DNA of 30,055 nt from JAVEVF01 sp034005175 (GTDB taxonomy: Bacteria; Actinomycetota; Coriobacteriia; Anaerosomatales; SLCP01), in assembly GCA_034005175.1 (NCBI GenBank), contig JAVEVF010000010.1, positions 1 to 30,055 of the forward strand. Direction: 5' to 3'. Under the pieces are notes generated by a model that saw only the letters and a program-made list of their open reading frames with translations, was not told the DNA's origin and did no database searches. This document shows, piece after piece, positions 5,848 to 14,517 of the stretch. A program made the translations under genes and the position numbers. Each line of letters begins with the position of its first letter. Positions within the stretch are counted from its first letter, which is position 1.

Positions 5848-7035
5848 GTGCGGGACTCAACCGTCACAAGGATCGTCAGGATCGCGCTTAGCGCTGTGTT
5901 CTTGCTCTCGCTCTTGGCCGTCGACGTACGTCCGCTGATGGCCGCGCCCTCGACTCCCGAGATCGAGGCCAAGCGCACTGAAGCCGACACCGCTCGCTCC
6001 CAGATGGAAGAGCTCGCGGACAAGGCGGAGCTGCGGCGCGAGGAGCTTCTGCAGATCAGCGACGCGCTCGAGCGCACTCGTGAGGAGGTCGCACGTACGC
6101 GCGGGGAGCTCGCTGCAGCCCGTCGTGCCCAGAAGGAGGCCGAAAGAGCGCTTGAGAGCCGCGCCGCCGCCATCTATCGCGTAGGAGACATACAGCCTCT
6201 GGAGGTCCTACTCGAGACCGCCTCGTTCACAGACTTCCTAACCCGCATGGAATGGCTGAAACGCGTCAATCGCAACGACGCCGTGCTCGTCGCCGATGTG
6301 CGCGAAGCGGTGGCCTCGGTCGAGATAACCGAGCGCACCCTTGAGCGGCGCGAGACCGAGCAAGCCACCCTGCGCAAGCAAGCGGAAGCCAAGTCGCGAG
6401 AGGTGGACGCTGCCCTTGCGCAGCAACGGCGATACGTCACTTCGCTTGACCGCGAGATTTCACAGCTGGTCGCCGAGGAGGAGGAGCGGCTGCGCCGGGA
6501 GGCCGAGGAGCGAGCGCGTCGCGCTGCCGAAGAAGCCGCACGCCAAGCAGCGGCCGCAGCACGCGCGGCCAGCAACTCGGCAACAGTGTCTCGCGGTGCC
6601 GGTAGGACCGCACAGCCCAATGGGCGCGTCTTCGATGACTCCCGCCTCGGTGCCGGCCGGCCCGACGCCGTGGTGACCGCCATGCAGTATCTCGGTGTGC
6701 CGTACATGTGGGGAGGTACCACGCCGGCGGGTTTCGACTGCTCGGGGCTCATGTGGTACAGCTACCGGAAGATCGGCATCACCATCCCTCGGACGAGCAG
6801 CAACCAGTTCACGGTAGGTGCGTTCATCCCGCGGGACCGCACCGATCTTTTGCTCCCCGGTGACCTGGTGTTCTTCGGCTACGATGGCGATCCCGGTCGC
6901 ATTCATCATGTGGGGATGTACGTGGGCGGTGGGGACTTCGTGCATGCACCGAGCTCCGGTCGCCCCGTACAGGTCGAATCGCTGACTGCGCGCATAGCTC
7001 GTCGTGGCGATTATGTGGGGGCCACCAGGCCCTGA
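5848..7035 (+). CDS. Secreted coiled-coil NlpC/P60 (C40) peptidoglycan endopeptidase
   Basis: The GTG at 5848 follows AGGAGG (5838-5843). The 395-residue protein has a signal peptide (about 1-33, ending AAPS). A long coiled coil (about 35-240) ends in an Arg/Glu/Ala-rich repeat around EEERLRREAEERARRAAEE, and a short linker follows. The catalytic NlpC/P60 domain (about 270-395) has Cys298 in FDCSGLMWYSY, His354 in HHVGMYVGGG and a polar third residue near His366. This is the standard catalytic set for cutting D-Glu-meso-Dap bonds in stem peptides. The design is that of RipA- and CwlO-type hydrolases used in cell separation and growth. No c-di-AMP riboswitch, which controls some relatives, is evident in the 148-base leader. 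Confidence 0.93.
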   Translation: MRDSTVTRIVRIALSAVFLLSLLAVDVRPLMAAPSTPEIEAKRTEADTARSQMEELADKAELRREELLQISDALERTREEVARTRGELAAARRAQKEAERALESRAAAIYRVGDIQPLEVLLETASFTDFLTRMEWLKRVNRNDAVLVADVREAVASVEITERTLERRETEQATLRKQAEAKSREVDAALAQQRRYVTSLDREISQLVAEEEERLRREAEERARRAAEEAARQAAAAARAASNSATVSRGAGRTAQPNGRVFDDSRLGAGRPDAVVTAMQYLGVPYMWGGTTPAGFDCSGLMWYSYRKIGITIPRTSSNQFTVGAFIPRDRTDLLLPGDLVFFGYDGDPGRIHHVGMYVGGGDFVHAPSSGRPVQVESLTARIARRGDYVGATRP

Positions 7036-7073
7036 TCACAGGGTGAATTCTCTTGATGCATGACGAGTTTGAG

Positions 7074-7093
7074 CCACACTCCTGTGGTATCAT
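7074..7093 (+). promoter_or_regulatory. Candidate operator and -10 upstream of iorA
   Basis: CCACA-CTCC-TGTGG (7074-7087) is an inverted repeat directly followed by TATCAT (7088-7093), a -10 match at five of six positions, about 54 bases before the chosen iorA start. The nearby TTGATG (7053-7058) is too far away for a standard -35. It could control the whole iorAB-liv-paaK operon; weak on its own. Confidence 0.35.
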
Positions 7094-7146
7094 CCGTGCA
7101 ATCTCTTGCGCCTTTCAGCGTGCCCGCTCGTCTCGGAAGGAGATCC

Positions 7147-8901
7147 GTGTCGCGAACACTTCTTTCCGGCAACGAAGCCATCGCCTATGGCGCATGGCAG
7201 GCAGGCGCGTCAGTGGGGGTTGGATACCCCGGCACCCCCTCCACACAGGCTCTTGAGGTTTTTGCGAAGCTTGAGGGCGTGTACGCCGAGTGGGCACCCA
7301 ACGAAAAGGTCGCACTGGAAGTGGCGGCAGGCGCATCGATGGGTGGGGTCCGTGCACTCGTCACCATGAAGCATGTGGGAGTGAATGTCGCTGCCGACCC
7401 TCTCTTTACGCTGGCGTACACGGGAGTGGGCGCAGGGCTCGTACTGTTCGTCGCCGATGACCCAGGCATGCACTCCTCGCAAAACGAACAAGACTCGCGC
7501 AACTGGGGGCCATTCGCACGCGTACCGGTCCTTGAGCCCTCGGATAGCGCGGAGGCTCTCGAGTTCACGCGTATGGCGTTCAGTCTTTCCGAGCAGTTCG
7601 ATGTGCCTGTCATCGTGCGTTCTACCGTGCGTATCGCCCATGCCAAGGGCGCCGTCGAGATTGAGGGCGCACGGGCCGAGGTTCCCGTCGGCCCCTACGC
7701 GAAAGACATCGGTAAGTGGGTGATGATGCCTGCGATGGCGCGTGCGCGCCGTGATGTTGTCGACGCCCGCGTGGCAAGAATGAGCACGTTTGTCGAGGAC
7801 ACCGAGTTCAACTCGATCGAGTCGCGCGACACCGCAATCGGCATCGTGACCTCGGGAATCTGCTACCAGTATGTACGTGAGGCAGCACCGGATGTCTCCG
7901 TGTTCAAGCTGGGGATCTCATACCCTCTGCCGTCACAGGCACTGCAAGACTTCGCAAAGTCCGTCGACCGGGTCGTGGTTATCGAAGAGGCCGATGATTA
8001 TCTCGGCAGAAACCTGAAGTCGCTGGGAATCGAGGCCGACTCGCTTGGACTACCGGTCGCCGGTGAACTCTCCCCCGGAGTGATCGCGCAGGCGCTGGGC
8101 GACGAGATGTGTGAGGTGCGCGATCGCATGGACGGCCTGCCGCCTCGGCCACCTCTCATGTGCCCCGGCTGCCCGCACCGAGGCGCGTTCAACGCGTTGC
8201 GCAAGTCGAGAGCTATCGTGACTGGCGACATCGGGTGCTACACGCTGGCGGCGCTCGCGCCCCTGGCCTCCATGGATTCATGTGTCTGCATGGGCGCGAG
8301 CATAGGGATGGCGCACGGTATGCGCCTGGCGGGGCAGGGGAGCGACCGACCGGTTGTTGCCGTCATCGGAGACTCCACCTTCGCGCATTCCGGTGTCACC
8401 GGGTTGATGGATATGGCGTACAACGGCAGCAGCGCACTTGTGTGCATTCTCGATAACCGCACGACCGCCATGACCGGCCACCAGCACAACCCCGTGAGCG
8501 GCATGACGCTGCAGGGCCGGCCGACGACCGAAGTCGACCTCGAGGCACTCTGCCGTTCTGTGGGGGTGAATCGCGTGCGTACCGTCGATCCACACGATAT
8601 CGCCGCCTCTGAGGCTGCGGTGCGCGAAGAGATTGCTGCCGGGGAGCTGAGTGTGATCATCTTCAAGGCGCCGTGTGCCCTCATCATCAAAGAGCAGGAG
8701 CAGCCTTACGCGGTCGACGAGGACCTCTGCACGGCATGCGGGGTATGCATCAGGTTGGGTTGCCCGGCGATAAGTAAGGCCGGCGACGGCAAGGCGTACA
8801 TCGATGTCACGGTGTGTACGGGTTGTGGCGATTGCCAGCAGGTCTGCCGCTATTCCGCCATCGAGCTCACGGGTCCTGCGTGCGACATCGGAGGTGTGTG
8901 A
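7147..8901 (+). CDS. iorA: Indolepyruvate:ferredoxin oxidoreductase, alpha subunit
   Basis: The GTG at 7147 after GGAAGGAG gives 584 residues starting VSRTLLSGNEAIAYGAW, the usual IorA N-terminus; in-frame starts further up would extend into the leader. The N-terminal pyrimidine-binding domain has VGVGYPGTPSTQ and NEKVALEVAAGAS. The TPP domain has GDIGCYTL (about 360), CMGASIGMAHGM and VIGDSTFAHSG. The C-terminal ferredoxin domain carries two cluster motifs, CTACGVCIRLGCP and CTGCGDCQQVC (about 528-575). The enzyme decarboxylates aryl pyruvates from Trp, Phe and Tyr to aryl-acetyl-CoA and reduces ferredoxin. Oxygen-sensitive clusters suggest anaerobic life. iorB overlaps by one base. Substrate range cannot be read from sequence. 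Confidence 0.96.
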   Translation: MSRTLLSGNEAIAYGAWQAGASVGVGYPGTPSTQALEVFAKLEGVYAEWAPNEKVALEVAAGASMGGVRALVTMKHVGVNVAADPLFTLAYTGVGAGLVLFVADDPGMHSSQNEQDSRNWGPFARVPVLEPSDSAEALEFTRMAFSLSEQFDVPVIVRSTVRIAHAKGAVEIEGARAEVPVGPYAKDIGKWVMMPAMARARRDVVDARVARMSTFVEDTEFNSIESRDTAIGIVTSGICYQYVREAAPDVSVFKLGISYPLPSQALQDFAKSVDRVVVIEEADDYLGRNLKSLGIEADSLGLPVAGELSPGVIAQALGDEMCEVRDRMDGLPPRPPLMCPGCPHRGAFNALRKSRAIVTGDIGCYTLAALAPLASMDSCVCMGASIGMAHGMRLAGQGSDRPVVAVIGDSTFAHSGVTGLMDMAYNGSSALVCILDNRTTAMTGHQHNPVSGMTLQGRPTTEVDLEALCRSVGVNRVRTVDPHDIAASEAAVREEIAAGELSVIIFKAPCALIIKEQEQPYAVDEDLCTACGVCIRLGCPAISKAGDGKAYIDVTVCTGCGDCQQVCRYSAIELTGPACDIGGV

Positions 8902-9497
8902 TGGGCGACGTCACCACGGTCATGCTCGCAGGCGTCGGCGGACAAGGGACCATACTCGCTGCTGACGTGCTTGCAAAGACGGCTCTTGCAGCTGGTCTGG
9001 ACGTGAAGCTTTCCGAGGTGCACGGCATGGCGCAGCGAGGTGGCTCGGTGGACACCGTCGTGCGCTTCGGAGACAAGGTTGCCTCTCCGGTCACCAACCT
9101 AGGTTGTGCCGATCACCTCGTAGCTTTCGAGATGATCGAGGCCGCGCGCCAGCTGCCGTATCTGCGGCAGGGCGGGCGGCTGCTCGTCAATTCACGCATC
9201 ATGGACCCGCTCCCGGTTCTCATCGGCGATCTTCCGGCGCCGAGTGGCGTAGAAGAGGCGCTCGTGGCCGAGGGCGCGGTCTTCATCGATGCTGAGCAGC
9301 TGGCATGCGAGGCAGGAAGCCCGAAGTCCGCGAACGTCGTCTTGCTCGGGGCGCTTTCGACAGGCTTGGCGTTTTCGCAGGAACTGTGGGCCGAGGTCAT
9401 CGGCGGGCGAGTGCCACCGGCAAGCCTCGAGTTCAACCTGCGCGCATTCGAGCTGGGACGCCGTGCATGCGGTGAGGGAGGAGCGTGTCTGGTATGA
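8901..9497 (+). CDS. iorB: Indolepyruvate:ferredoxin oxidoreductase, beta (gamma-type) subunit
   Basis: The ATG at 8901 overlaps the iorA stop in TGATG, and GAGG lies just upstream. The 198-residue protein shows the pyruvate/ketoisovalerate oxidoreductase gamma-domain pattern: MLAGVGGQGTILAADVLA near the N-terminus and EVHGMAQRGGSVDTVVRFG at about 43-61. Later come SPKSANVVLLGALSTGL and PPASLEFNLRAFELGR. This subunit forms the second half of the CoA and 2-keto acid site with IorA in an IorAB complex. The length is typical of stand-alone IorB. It is followed by an ATGA overlap with the ACT-domain gene, so translation of the three genes is probably coupled. Confidence 0.95.
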   Translation: MGDVTTVMLAGVGGQGTILAADVLAKTALAAGLDVKLSEVHGMAQRGGSVDTVVRFGDKVASPVTNLGCADHLVAFEMIEAARQLPYLRQGGRLLVNSRIMDPLPVLIGDLPAPSGVEEALVAEGAVFIDAEQLACEAGSPKSANVVLLGALSTGLAFSQELWAEVIGGRVPPASLEFNLRAFELGRRACGEGGACLV

Positions 9498-9910
9498 AGG
9501 TGCAGCAGCTGTCCGTATTCATAGCTAATGAGGCGGGCCGCGTGAGCGAGGTGACGCATCTCCTCGGTGACGCCGGTGTCAATATCCGGGGATTCGCTGT
9601 CTCTGACACCGCGGACTACGGCATTCTGCGACTGATCGTTGACAAACCGCATGAAGCAAGAGCCGCGTTGAACGCCGGTGGCTTCACTGTGAAGGAGAGC
9701 GAAGTCATCTGCATAGATCTTCCCGACCAGCCTGGTGGGCTTGGCTCGGTGCTGAAGATCGTCGCAGATGCCGGCGTGAACATCGAGTACGTTTATTCGC
9801 TCATTGCGACGTTTGTTGTCATCAACGTCAGTGATGTCGACCGTGCAGTGCGGTTACTTGGGGGTCAACCGGTGCGGCTCGTGTCTCAGGAGGAGATAGC
9901 GAGCATCTAG
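9494..9910 (+). CDS. Tandem ACT-domain protein, probable amino-acid sensor
   Basis: The 138 residues start at ATG 9494, overlapping the iorB stop by four bases with GGGAGGAG upstream; a GTG at 9485 is too close to that site. The protein is two ACT domains and nothing else. The first (about 1-68) has VFIANEAGRVSEVTHLLGDAGVNIRGFAV. The second (about 70-135) has IDLPDQPGGLGSVLKIVADAGVNIEYVYS. ACT pairs bind amino acids at domain interfaces and regulate enzymes or transcription. Stand-alone tandem ACT proteins are often encoded beside iorAB and paaK, so binding of an aromatic or branched amino acid is a reasonable inference. It has no DNA-binding domain, so it would have to act on a partner protein. 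Confidence 0.88.
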   Translation: MKVQQLSVFIANEAGRVSEVTHLLGDAGVNIRGFAVSDTADYGILRLIVDKPHEARAALNAGGFTVKESEVICIDLPDQPGGLGSVLKIVADAGVNIEYVYSLIATFVVINVSDVDRAVRLLGGQPVRLVSQEEIASI

Positions 9911-9942
9911 CGTGCCGAGGGAGTGGGAGATAGGGGTAGGCT

Positions 9943-11127
9943 ATGAAGCGCTCAGCAGTCGCGGTAGCCATAAGTGTGGCGCTCTTGATCACGCTGACAG
10001 GGGGTTGTGAATCCAAGCCAGAAGATGAGGCCGCTGGCGGCACCTACAAGCTTGGTGCCATCCTTTCTCTATCGGGGCCTCAGGCAGGCCTGGGAGAGCC
10101 GGAACGTCGAGCAATCGAGATGGAACTCGCACGCGTGAACGAGGCAGGCGGGGTCAAGGGGCACAAGGTGGAGATCATCTTCGAGGACGATGCCACCGAT
10201 GAAGCCAAGGCGGTCACCGCGGCCAGCAGGCTCATCGACCAGGAGAGCGTGATCGCGCTCATGGCAGCTTCCGGAACCGGTCAATCGATGTCCGTGCGCC
10301 AAGAAGTCGAGCGCGCTGGGATACCGCAGGTGTCGATGGCGGGTGGCTCTGTCGTCACCTCGGAGTTCAGCAAGTGGGTGTTTCAGACCCCCTGGCCCAA
10401 CCGCATCGTCGTGCCATACACGCTCTCTCAGATGCAGAAGGCTGGAATCACCAAGATTGGCTTGCTCATCGATTCTGGCGCGTACGGAAAAGACGGGCGA
10501 GAAGTAATCGTCGCCCATGTCGCTGAGTATGGTATCGAGATCGTGTCTGAGGAGCAGTTCAATCGCGGCGACACGGACATGACCTCTCAGATCACTAAGA
10601 TCCGTGGCGACGAACCTGACGCACTGCTGTTGTGGGCAGCTGGTGCCGAGGCAGCCACGGTGCTGAAGAACAACTCATCGCTCGGTGGGGACGATCCCTT
10701 GCCCGTGTGGGGAGGCCCTGGAAACGCTCGCATCGAGCTCATCGATGGAGCGGGGTTGGCAGCAGAGGGCTTCACCTTCTCCGCCGGCAAGATATTGATT
10801 CCCGAAGCATATGGCAAAGACAGCGAGGAATACGCCGTGGCGACGGGTTTCATAGAGCGATTCACGGAGGCGTACGGCACACCACCAGACATCTTCGCAG
10901 GCCATGCGTATGATGCATTTCACATCATCATCGAGGCCATGAAGCGACTTGATGAGGGGTTCACGCCAACTGACCTGCGTGACGAGATCGAGCGTACTGA
11001 AGGCTTCGTCGGGGTCGGAGGCGTGTTCTCGTTCAGCCCCGATGATCACAACGGCCTGTCTGAATCGGACATGACGCTGTATCGCGTGGAGGATGGTAAG
11101 TGGACCCTCGCTCGAGAGGCCAAGTAG
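9943..11127 (+). CDS. livJ: Branched-chain/aromatic amino-acid ABC transporter, substrate-binding lipoprotein
   Basis: The 394-residue protein has an N-terminal lipoprotein signal, MKRSAVAVAISVALLITLTGGC. The LTGGC lipobox is slightly atypical and has Cys22 as the lipid anchor. The mature protein is a type I periplasmic-binding fold: KLGAILSLSGPQAGLGEPER, VNEAGGVKGHKVEIIFEDDA, AASRLIDQESVIALMAASGT, then DIFAGHAYDAFHIIIEAMKR. It captures an amino acid or related ligand outside the cell and delivers it to LivHM. It lies 32 bases after the ACT gene and 4 bases before the permease gene. The ligand is inferred from iorAB and paaK to be aromatic or branched amino acids; a 2-keto or aryl acid is also possible. 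Confidence 0.92.
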   Translation: MKRSAVAVAISVALLITLTGGCESKPEDEAAGGTYKLGAILSLSGPQAGLGEPERRAIEMELARVNEAGGVKGHKVEIIFEDDATDEAKAVTAASRLIDQESVIALMAASGTGQSMSVRQEVERAGIPQVSMAGGSVVTSEFSKWVFQTPWPNRIVVPYTLSQMQKAGITKIGLLIDSGAYGKDGREVIVAHVAEYGIEIVSEEQFNRGDTDMTSQITKIRGDEPDALLLWAAGAEAATVLKNNSSLGGDDPLPVWGGPGNARIELIDGAGLAAEGFTFSAGKILIPEAYGKDSEEYAVATGFIERFTEAYGTPPDIFAGHAYDAFHIIIEAMKRLDEGFTPTDLRDEIERTEGFVGVGGVFSFSPDDHNGLSESDMTLYRVEDGKWTLAREAK

Positions 11128-11131
11128 GGCG

Positions 11132-12013
11132 GTGGGGGGAACCGAGCTGCTGCAGTTTGCGTTCGCGGGCCTTAAGAACGGATCGATCTATGCGCTGGTC
11201 GCACTTGGTTTCACGCTTGTGTACGGCGCCACTGGTGTGATTAACTTCGCGCAAGGCGAGTTCTATATGCTTGGCGGGATGCTCTCGGTGTGGGCGTATG
11301 CCAGCCTGGGCTTGTCTTTACCTCTCGCGGGTATCGTGGGAATCGGCGCGACCGCTCTTGTTGGCGGCGTATTCGAGTTCACTGCTGTCAGGCCTCGCAA
11401 GGATGGCGATCCGCTCGCACTCATCATCATCACGGTGGGCGGCTCCATGATGTTGTCCTCGATGGCCCGACACCGTTTCGGTCCCACCGAGCGCTCCTTG
11501 CCGCAATTCTCCGAGAGAGCCAACCTGACTGTGGCAGGTGCGGTGCTTGAGATGCAGACTGCGTGGATCGTCGGTCTTACGGCAGCTGCGGTAGCCGGGC
11601 TGTGGTACCTGTACAATCGCACCTCCCTAGGCCAGGCCATGCGCGCGTGCGCGGTCGACCGTGATGCAGCACGCATTGTCGGCATCGACACCCGCCTCAT
11701 GGTCACGGTGAGTTTCGTCCTCGCGGCCGCGCTGGGTGCGCTTGCCGGCTTCGCTGTCACGCCGCTTACTCAGACCGCATTCGATGTAGGGCCGACCGTG
11801 GGCATCAAGGGATTCGCCGCCGCGATCCTCGGCGGGCTAGGCAACCCGGTCGCAGCTGTCGTCGGAGGTCTTGTCCTCGGCATGCTTGAAAGCATGTCCA
11901 TCGCGTTCGTGTCTTCGACCTACAAAGACGCCATTGCGCTCGTCGTGTTGCTTGTGGTGTTGTTCGTGCGCCCACAAGGAATCATGGGCCGCTCCGGGCG
12001 AAGGAAGATGTGA
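11132..12013 (+). CDS. livH: Branched-chain amino-acid-type ABC transporter permease LivH
   Basis: The GTG at 11132 gives 293 residues beginning VGGTELLQFAFAGLKNGS. This places the start at the usual LivH N-terminus; a longer frame from 11093 overlaps livJ and is unlikely. Hydrophobic segments fit about eight membrane helices, with GFTLVYGATGVINFAQGEFYM in the first half. The cytoplasmic loop AVDRDAARIVGIDTRL (about 182-197) is the coupling motif that touches the ATPase. The C-terminal part carries IKGFAAAILGGLGNPVAAVVGG, typical of the family. It forms the inner-membrane channel with LivM. The stop overlaps the livM start region, showing tight translational coupling. Confidence 0.93.
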   Translation: MGGTELLQFAFAGLKNGSIYALVALGFTLVYGATGVINFAQGEFYMLGGMLSVWAYASLGLSLPLAGIVGIGATALVGGVFEFTAVRPRKDGDPLALIIITVGGSMMLSSMARHRFGPTERSLPQFSERANLTVAGAVLEMQTAWIVGLTAAAVAGLWYLYNRTSLGQAMRACAVDRDAARIVGIDTRLMVTVSFVLAAALGALAGFAVTPLTQTAFDVGPTVGIKGFAAAILGGLGNPVAAVVGGLVLGMLESMSIAFVSSTYKDAIALVVLLVVLFVRPQGIMGRSGRRKM

Positions 12014-13011
12014 TGATGCGCAAGGGTGGCGTTGACCTGCGCATTCTGGTCCTACTCGCCCTTGTGATGGTGTCCTTGTGTGTGGTGCCGCTGCTCACCA
12101 GCGATCGATACCAATTGAAGGTGCTCACCCTGGTAGGCATCAATGTCATCACCGTCACCGGCATGGCGCTCCTGTTCGGGTTCGCAGGGCAGGTGTCGCT
12201 GGGTCATGCTGCGTTCGTCGGTATCGGCGCATACACCTCGGCATACGTGGTCTCGACGCTTGGCTGGCCGTGGCTCATCGGTCCTGTGGCTGCAGTCGTC
12301 GTCGCGGCCCTCGGCGGCTTCTTGCTGGCACTGCCTAGCCTGCGGCTGCGAGGCCACTACCTCGCCATGGCAACACTGGGCTTTGGGGAGATCATGCGCG
12401 TGGTCTTCGTCGAGGCATCGGCTGTCACCGGTGGCCCGGATGGATTCTCGGGAATCCCATATCCTTCGCTCGCCGGGCTGGAGATCGACAGTCCTGCAGG
12501 AAATTATTGGCTTGTATGGGGCGTGGCGGTGGTGTCCATGGTCCTCTCGGCCAATCTGGTGCGATCGCGATCCGGACGCGCCATGAGAGCGCTGCACGGC
12601 TCGGAGTCCGGCGCAATGGCATGTGGCATAGACGTCACCGCAGTCAAAGTACGGGTATTCGTGTTGTCGGCCGCGCTCGCAGGGTTGGCGGGGGCGCTGC
12701 ACGCTCACGTCATCGGCTTCATCTCGCCAGCGTCGTTCTCATTGCATGTCTCGGTACTCATCGTGGCGATGGCGGTAGCTGGGGGAACGAGATCCCTCGT
12801 CGGGCCCGCGCTTGCGGCAACGCTGCTAACGCTCATCCCGTATGCCGACGCCGTCATCCCGGGCCTCTCTCGGCCGTTGCTCGATGCCATCCAGGCGTAT
12901 CAGGAAGACGCCTATGGTCTTGCCATCAGCGCCGTGATGCTATTCGCGCCTGCTGGTCTTGCCGGACTGTTGCGTCGCGCGGTGGCAGTCCGAGGGTGGC
13001 GCCTGGCATGA
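12013..13011 (+). CDS. livM: Branched-chain amino-acid-type ABC transporter permease LivM
   Basis: Two ATGs (12013, 12016) and a GTG (12010) are possible starts. 12013 is preferred because AAGGAAG (12001-12007) is better spaced from it. The product has about 332 residues with roughly nine membrane segments. Signatures are GMALLFGFAGQVSLGHAAFVG near residue 50, LPSLRLRGHYLAMATLGFGE, and SGRAMRALHGSESGAMACGI, the ATPase-coupling loop. VLSAALAGLAGALHAH follows. It pairs with LivH to form the membrane pore. It ends with an ATGA overlap into livG. Confidence 0.93.
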   Translation: MMRKGGVDLRILVLLALVMVSLCVVPLLTSDRYQLKVLTLVGINVITVTGMALLFGFAGQVSLGHAAFVGIGAYTSAYVVSTLGWPWLIGPVAAVVVAALGGFLLALPSLRLRGHYLAMATLGFGEIMRVVFVEASAVTGGPDGFSGIPYPSLAGLEIDSPAGNYWLVWGVAVVSMVLSANLVRSRSGRAMRALHGSESGAMACGIDVTAVKVRVFVLSAALAGLAGALHAHVIGFISPASFSLHVSVLIVAMAVAGGTRSLVGPALAATLLTLIPYADAVIPGLSRPLLDAIQAYQEDAYGLAISAVMLFAPAGLAGLLRRAVAVRGWRLA

Positions 13012-13781
13012 GTCTTCTGGAGGTGCGACAGGTCCTCAAGCGATTCGATGGGCTGATCGCTGTTGACGGCGCGTCATTCGAGGTGTACGAGAACACCATC
13101 AAGGCGCTCATCGGGCCAAACGGCGCGGGAAAGTCGACTCTGTTCAACGTGCTCACCGCTTTTGATTCTCCGGACGAAGGCCGGATCGTGTTTGACGGGA
13201 TTGATATAACGGGGTTCAAACCACAGCGTATCGTGCGTTTGGGGATAGCCCGCACCTTTCAGAACACGCAGCTCTTTGAAGAGATGACCGCGCTTGAGAA
13301 CGTGATGACCGGTGCTCATGCGGTGACGAAGTCTGGGATGCTGAGGGGAGCGTTCAGACTCCCGAGCGCCGTCGCCGAGGAGCGGGACATCGTTGAGGAG
13401 GCAGGCAGGCTGCTGCGGCTCCTCGGCATAGAGCAGTGGACCGATGTGTACGCGTCAGACATGCCACATGGTCTGCGAAGGCTTCTTGAGATCGCTCGTG
13501 CGCTTGCGACACGGCCGCGCCTACTGTGTCTCGACGAACCAGCGGCAGGCCTCAATACTGTGGAGACTGCCACGCTGGCAGAGGCGCTATACCGCATTCG
13601 AGACAAGGGCGTGACGATCATCGTCGTGGAGCACGACATGGGGCTCGTCATGGAGATCTCCGACGAGATCGTCGTCCTTGACCGAGGGCAGAAGATCGCC
13701 GAGGGTCCCCCTCGCCTCATCCAGAAAGACCCTGTTGTCATTGCAGCATATCTCGGAGAGGACGACTCCGATGACATGTGA
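13008..13781 (+). CDS. livG: ABC transporter ATP-binding protein LivG
   Basis: The ATG at 13008 overlaps the livM stop (ATGA). The 257-residue ATPase has Walker A GPNGAGKST (about 37-45), Q-loop RTFQNTQLF, and Walker B LLCLDEPAAGLN. The switch histidine is in VVEHDMGLVMEIS. The ABC signature position reads MPHGLRRLLEIARAL; LivG proteins commonly replace LSGGQ with such a sequence, so this is not a defect. It powers uptake together with LivF. The last 11 bases overlap the start of livF. Confidence 0.95.
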   Translation: MSLLEVRQVLKRFDGLIAVDGASFEVYENTIKALIGPNGAGKSTLFNVLTAFDSPDEGRIVFDGIDITGFKPQRIVRLGIARTFQNTQLFEEMTALENVMTGAHAVTKSGMLRGAFRLPSAVAEERDIVEEAGRLLRLLGIEQWTDVYASDMPHGLRRLLEIARALATRPRLLCLDEPAAGLNTVETATLAEALYRIRDKGVTIIVVEHDMGLVMEISDEIVVLDRGQKIAEGPPRLIQKDPVVIAAYLGEDDSDDM

Positions 13782-14517
13782 CCCGATGACTGTTCTATCG
13801 GTTGAGGGCTTGTGCGCCGGGTATGGCCGAGTTGCGGTCATATGCGATGTGAGTCTACACATAGACGAAGGCGAGCTCGTGACGCTCATCGGGGCGAACG
13901 GTGCGGGAAAGTCCACGCTGCTGAAATCGCTCGTGGGGCTCATCACGCCTGCAGACGGGACCATTCGCGTCTGCGGCAAGGACATCACAGGGCGGCGTGT
14001 CGAACATTCGGCGCGCACCGGCCTTGCGTTCGTGCCTGAGGGCAGACTTCTGTTCGGTCCCATGACGGTGGAGGAGAATCTCGAACTCGGTGCATACACT
14101 GCCGAGAAGAGCGCGCGTCACGAGGCGTTCGCGCGTGTGTATGAGTTGTTCCCGGTGTTGGAGGAGCGCCGCACGCAGATCGCTGCGACGCTTTCGGGAG
14201 GCGAACAGCAGATGCTTGCTGTGGGTCGCGCTCTCATGGCCGCCCCTCGGCTGTTGCTGCTTGATGAGCCATCATTGGGCTTGGCGCCGAAGGTCATACG
14301 GGAGATATTCGATGCGTTGGATCGACTTAAGAAGCAAGGGATGACAATCCTCCTGGTGGAGCAGGACGCTCGGCTGGCGCTCAACCACGCCGACCGCGGA
14401 TATGTGATGCGAACAGGTAGCATCGTGCTCTCAGGCTCGGCGACCGATCTGCTCGCTGATGATGATGTCAGGCTTATCTATCTCGGTGCGTGGCGCGCAG
14501 AAGGAGGAGCAACGTGA
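13771..14517 (+). CDS. livF: ABC transporter ATP-binding protein LivF
   Basis: The ATG at 13771 lies inside the livG end, with GGAGAGG nine bases upstream; a second ATG at 13786 is possible. The 248-residue product has Walker A GANGAGKST, Q-loop and LivF-typical FVPEGRLLFGPMTVEENLELG. The signature is LSGGEQQMLAVGRALM, with Walker B LLLLDEPSLGLAP and switch histidine region VEQDARLALNHADR. It is the second ATPase of the Liv importer. The stop overlaps the paaK GTG by four bases, tying the transporter and the CoA ligase into one translational unit. Confidence 0.95.
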   Translation: MTCDPMTVLSVEGLCAGYGRVAVICDVSLHIDEGELVTLIGANGAGKSTLLKSLVGLITPADGTIRVCGKDITGRRVEHSARTGLAFVPEGRLLFGPMTVEENLELGAYTAEKSARHEAFARVYELFPVLEERRTQIAATLSGGEQQMLAVGRALMAAPRLLLLDEPSLGLAPKVIREIFDALDRLKKQGMTILLVEQDARLALNHADRGYVMRTGSIVLSGSATDLLADDDVRLIYLGAWRAEGGAT

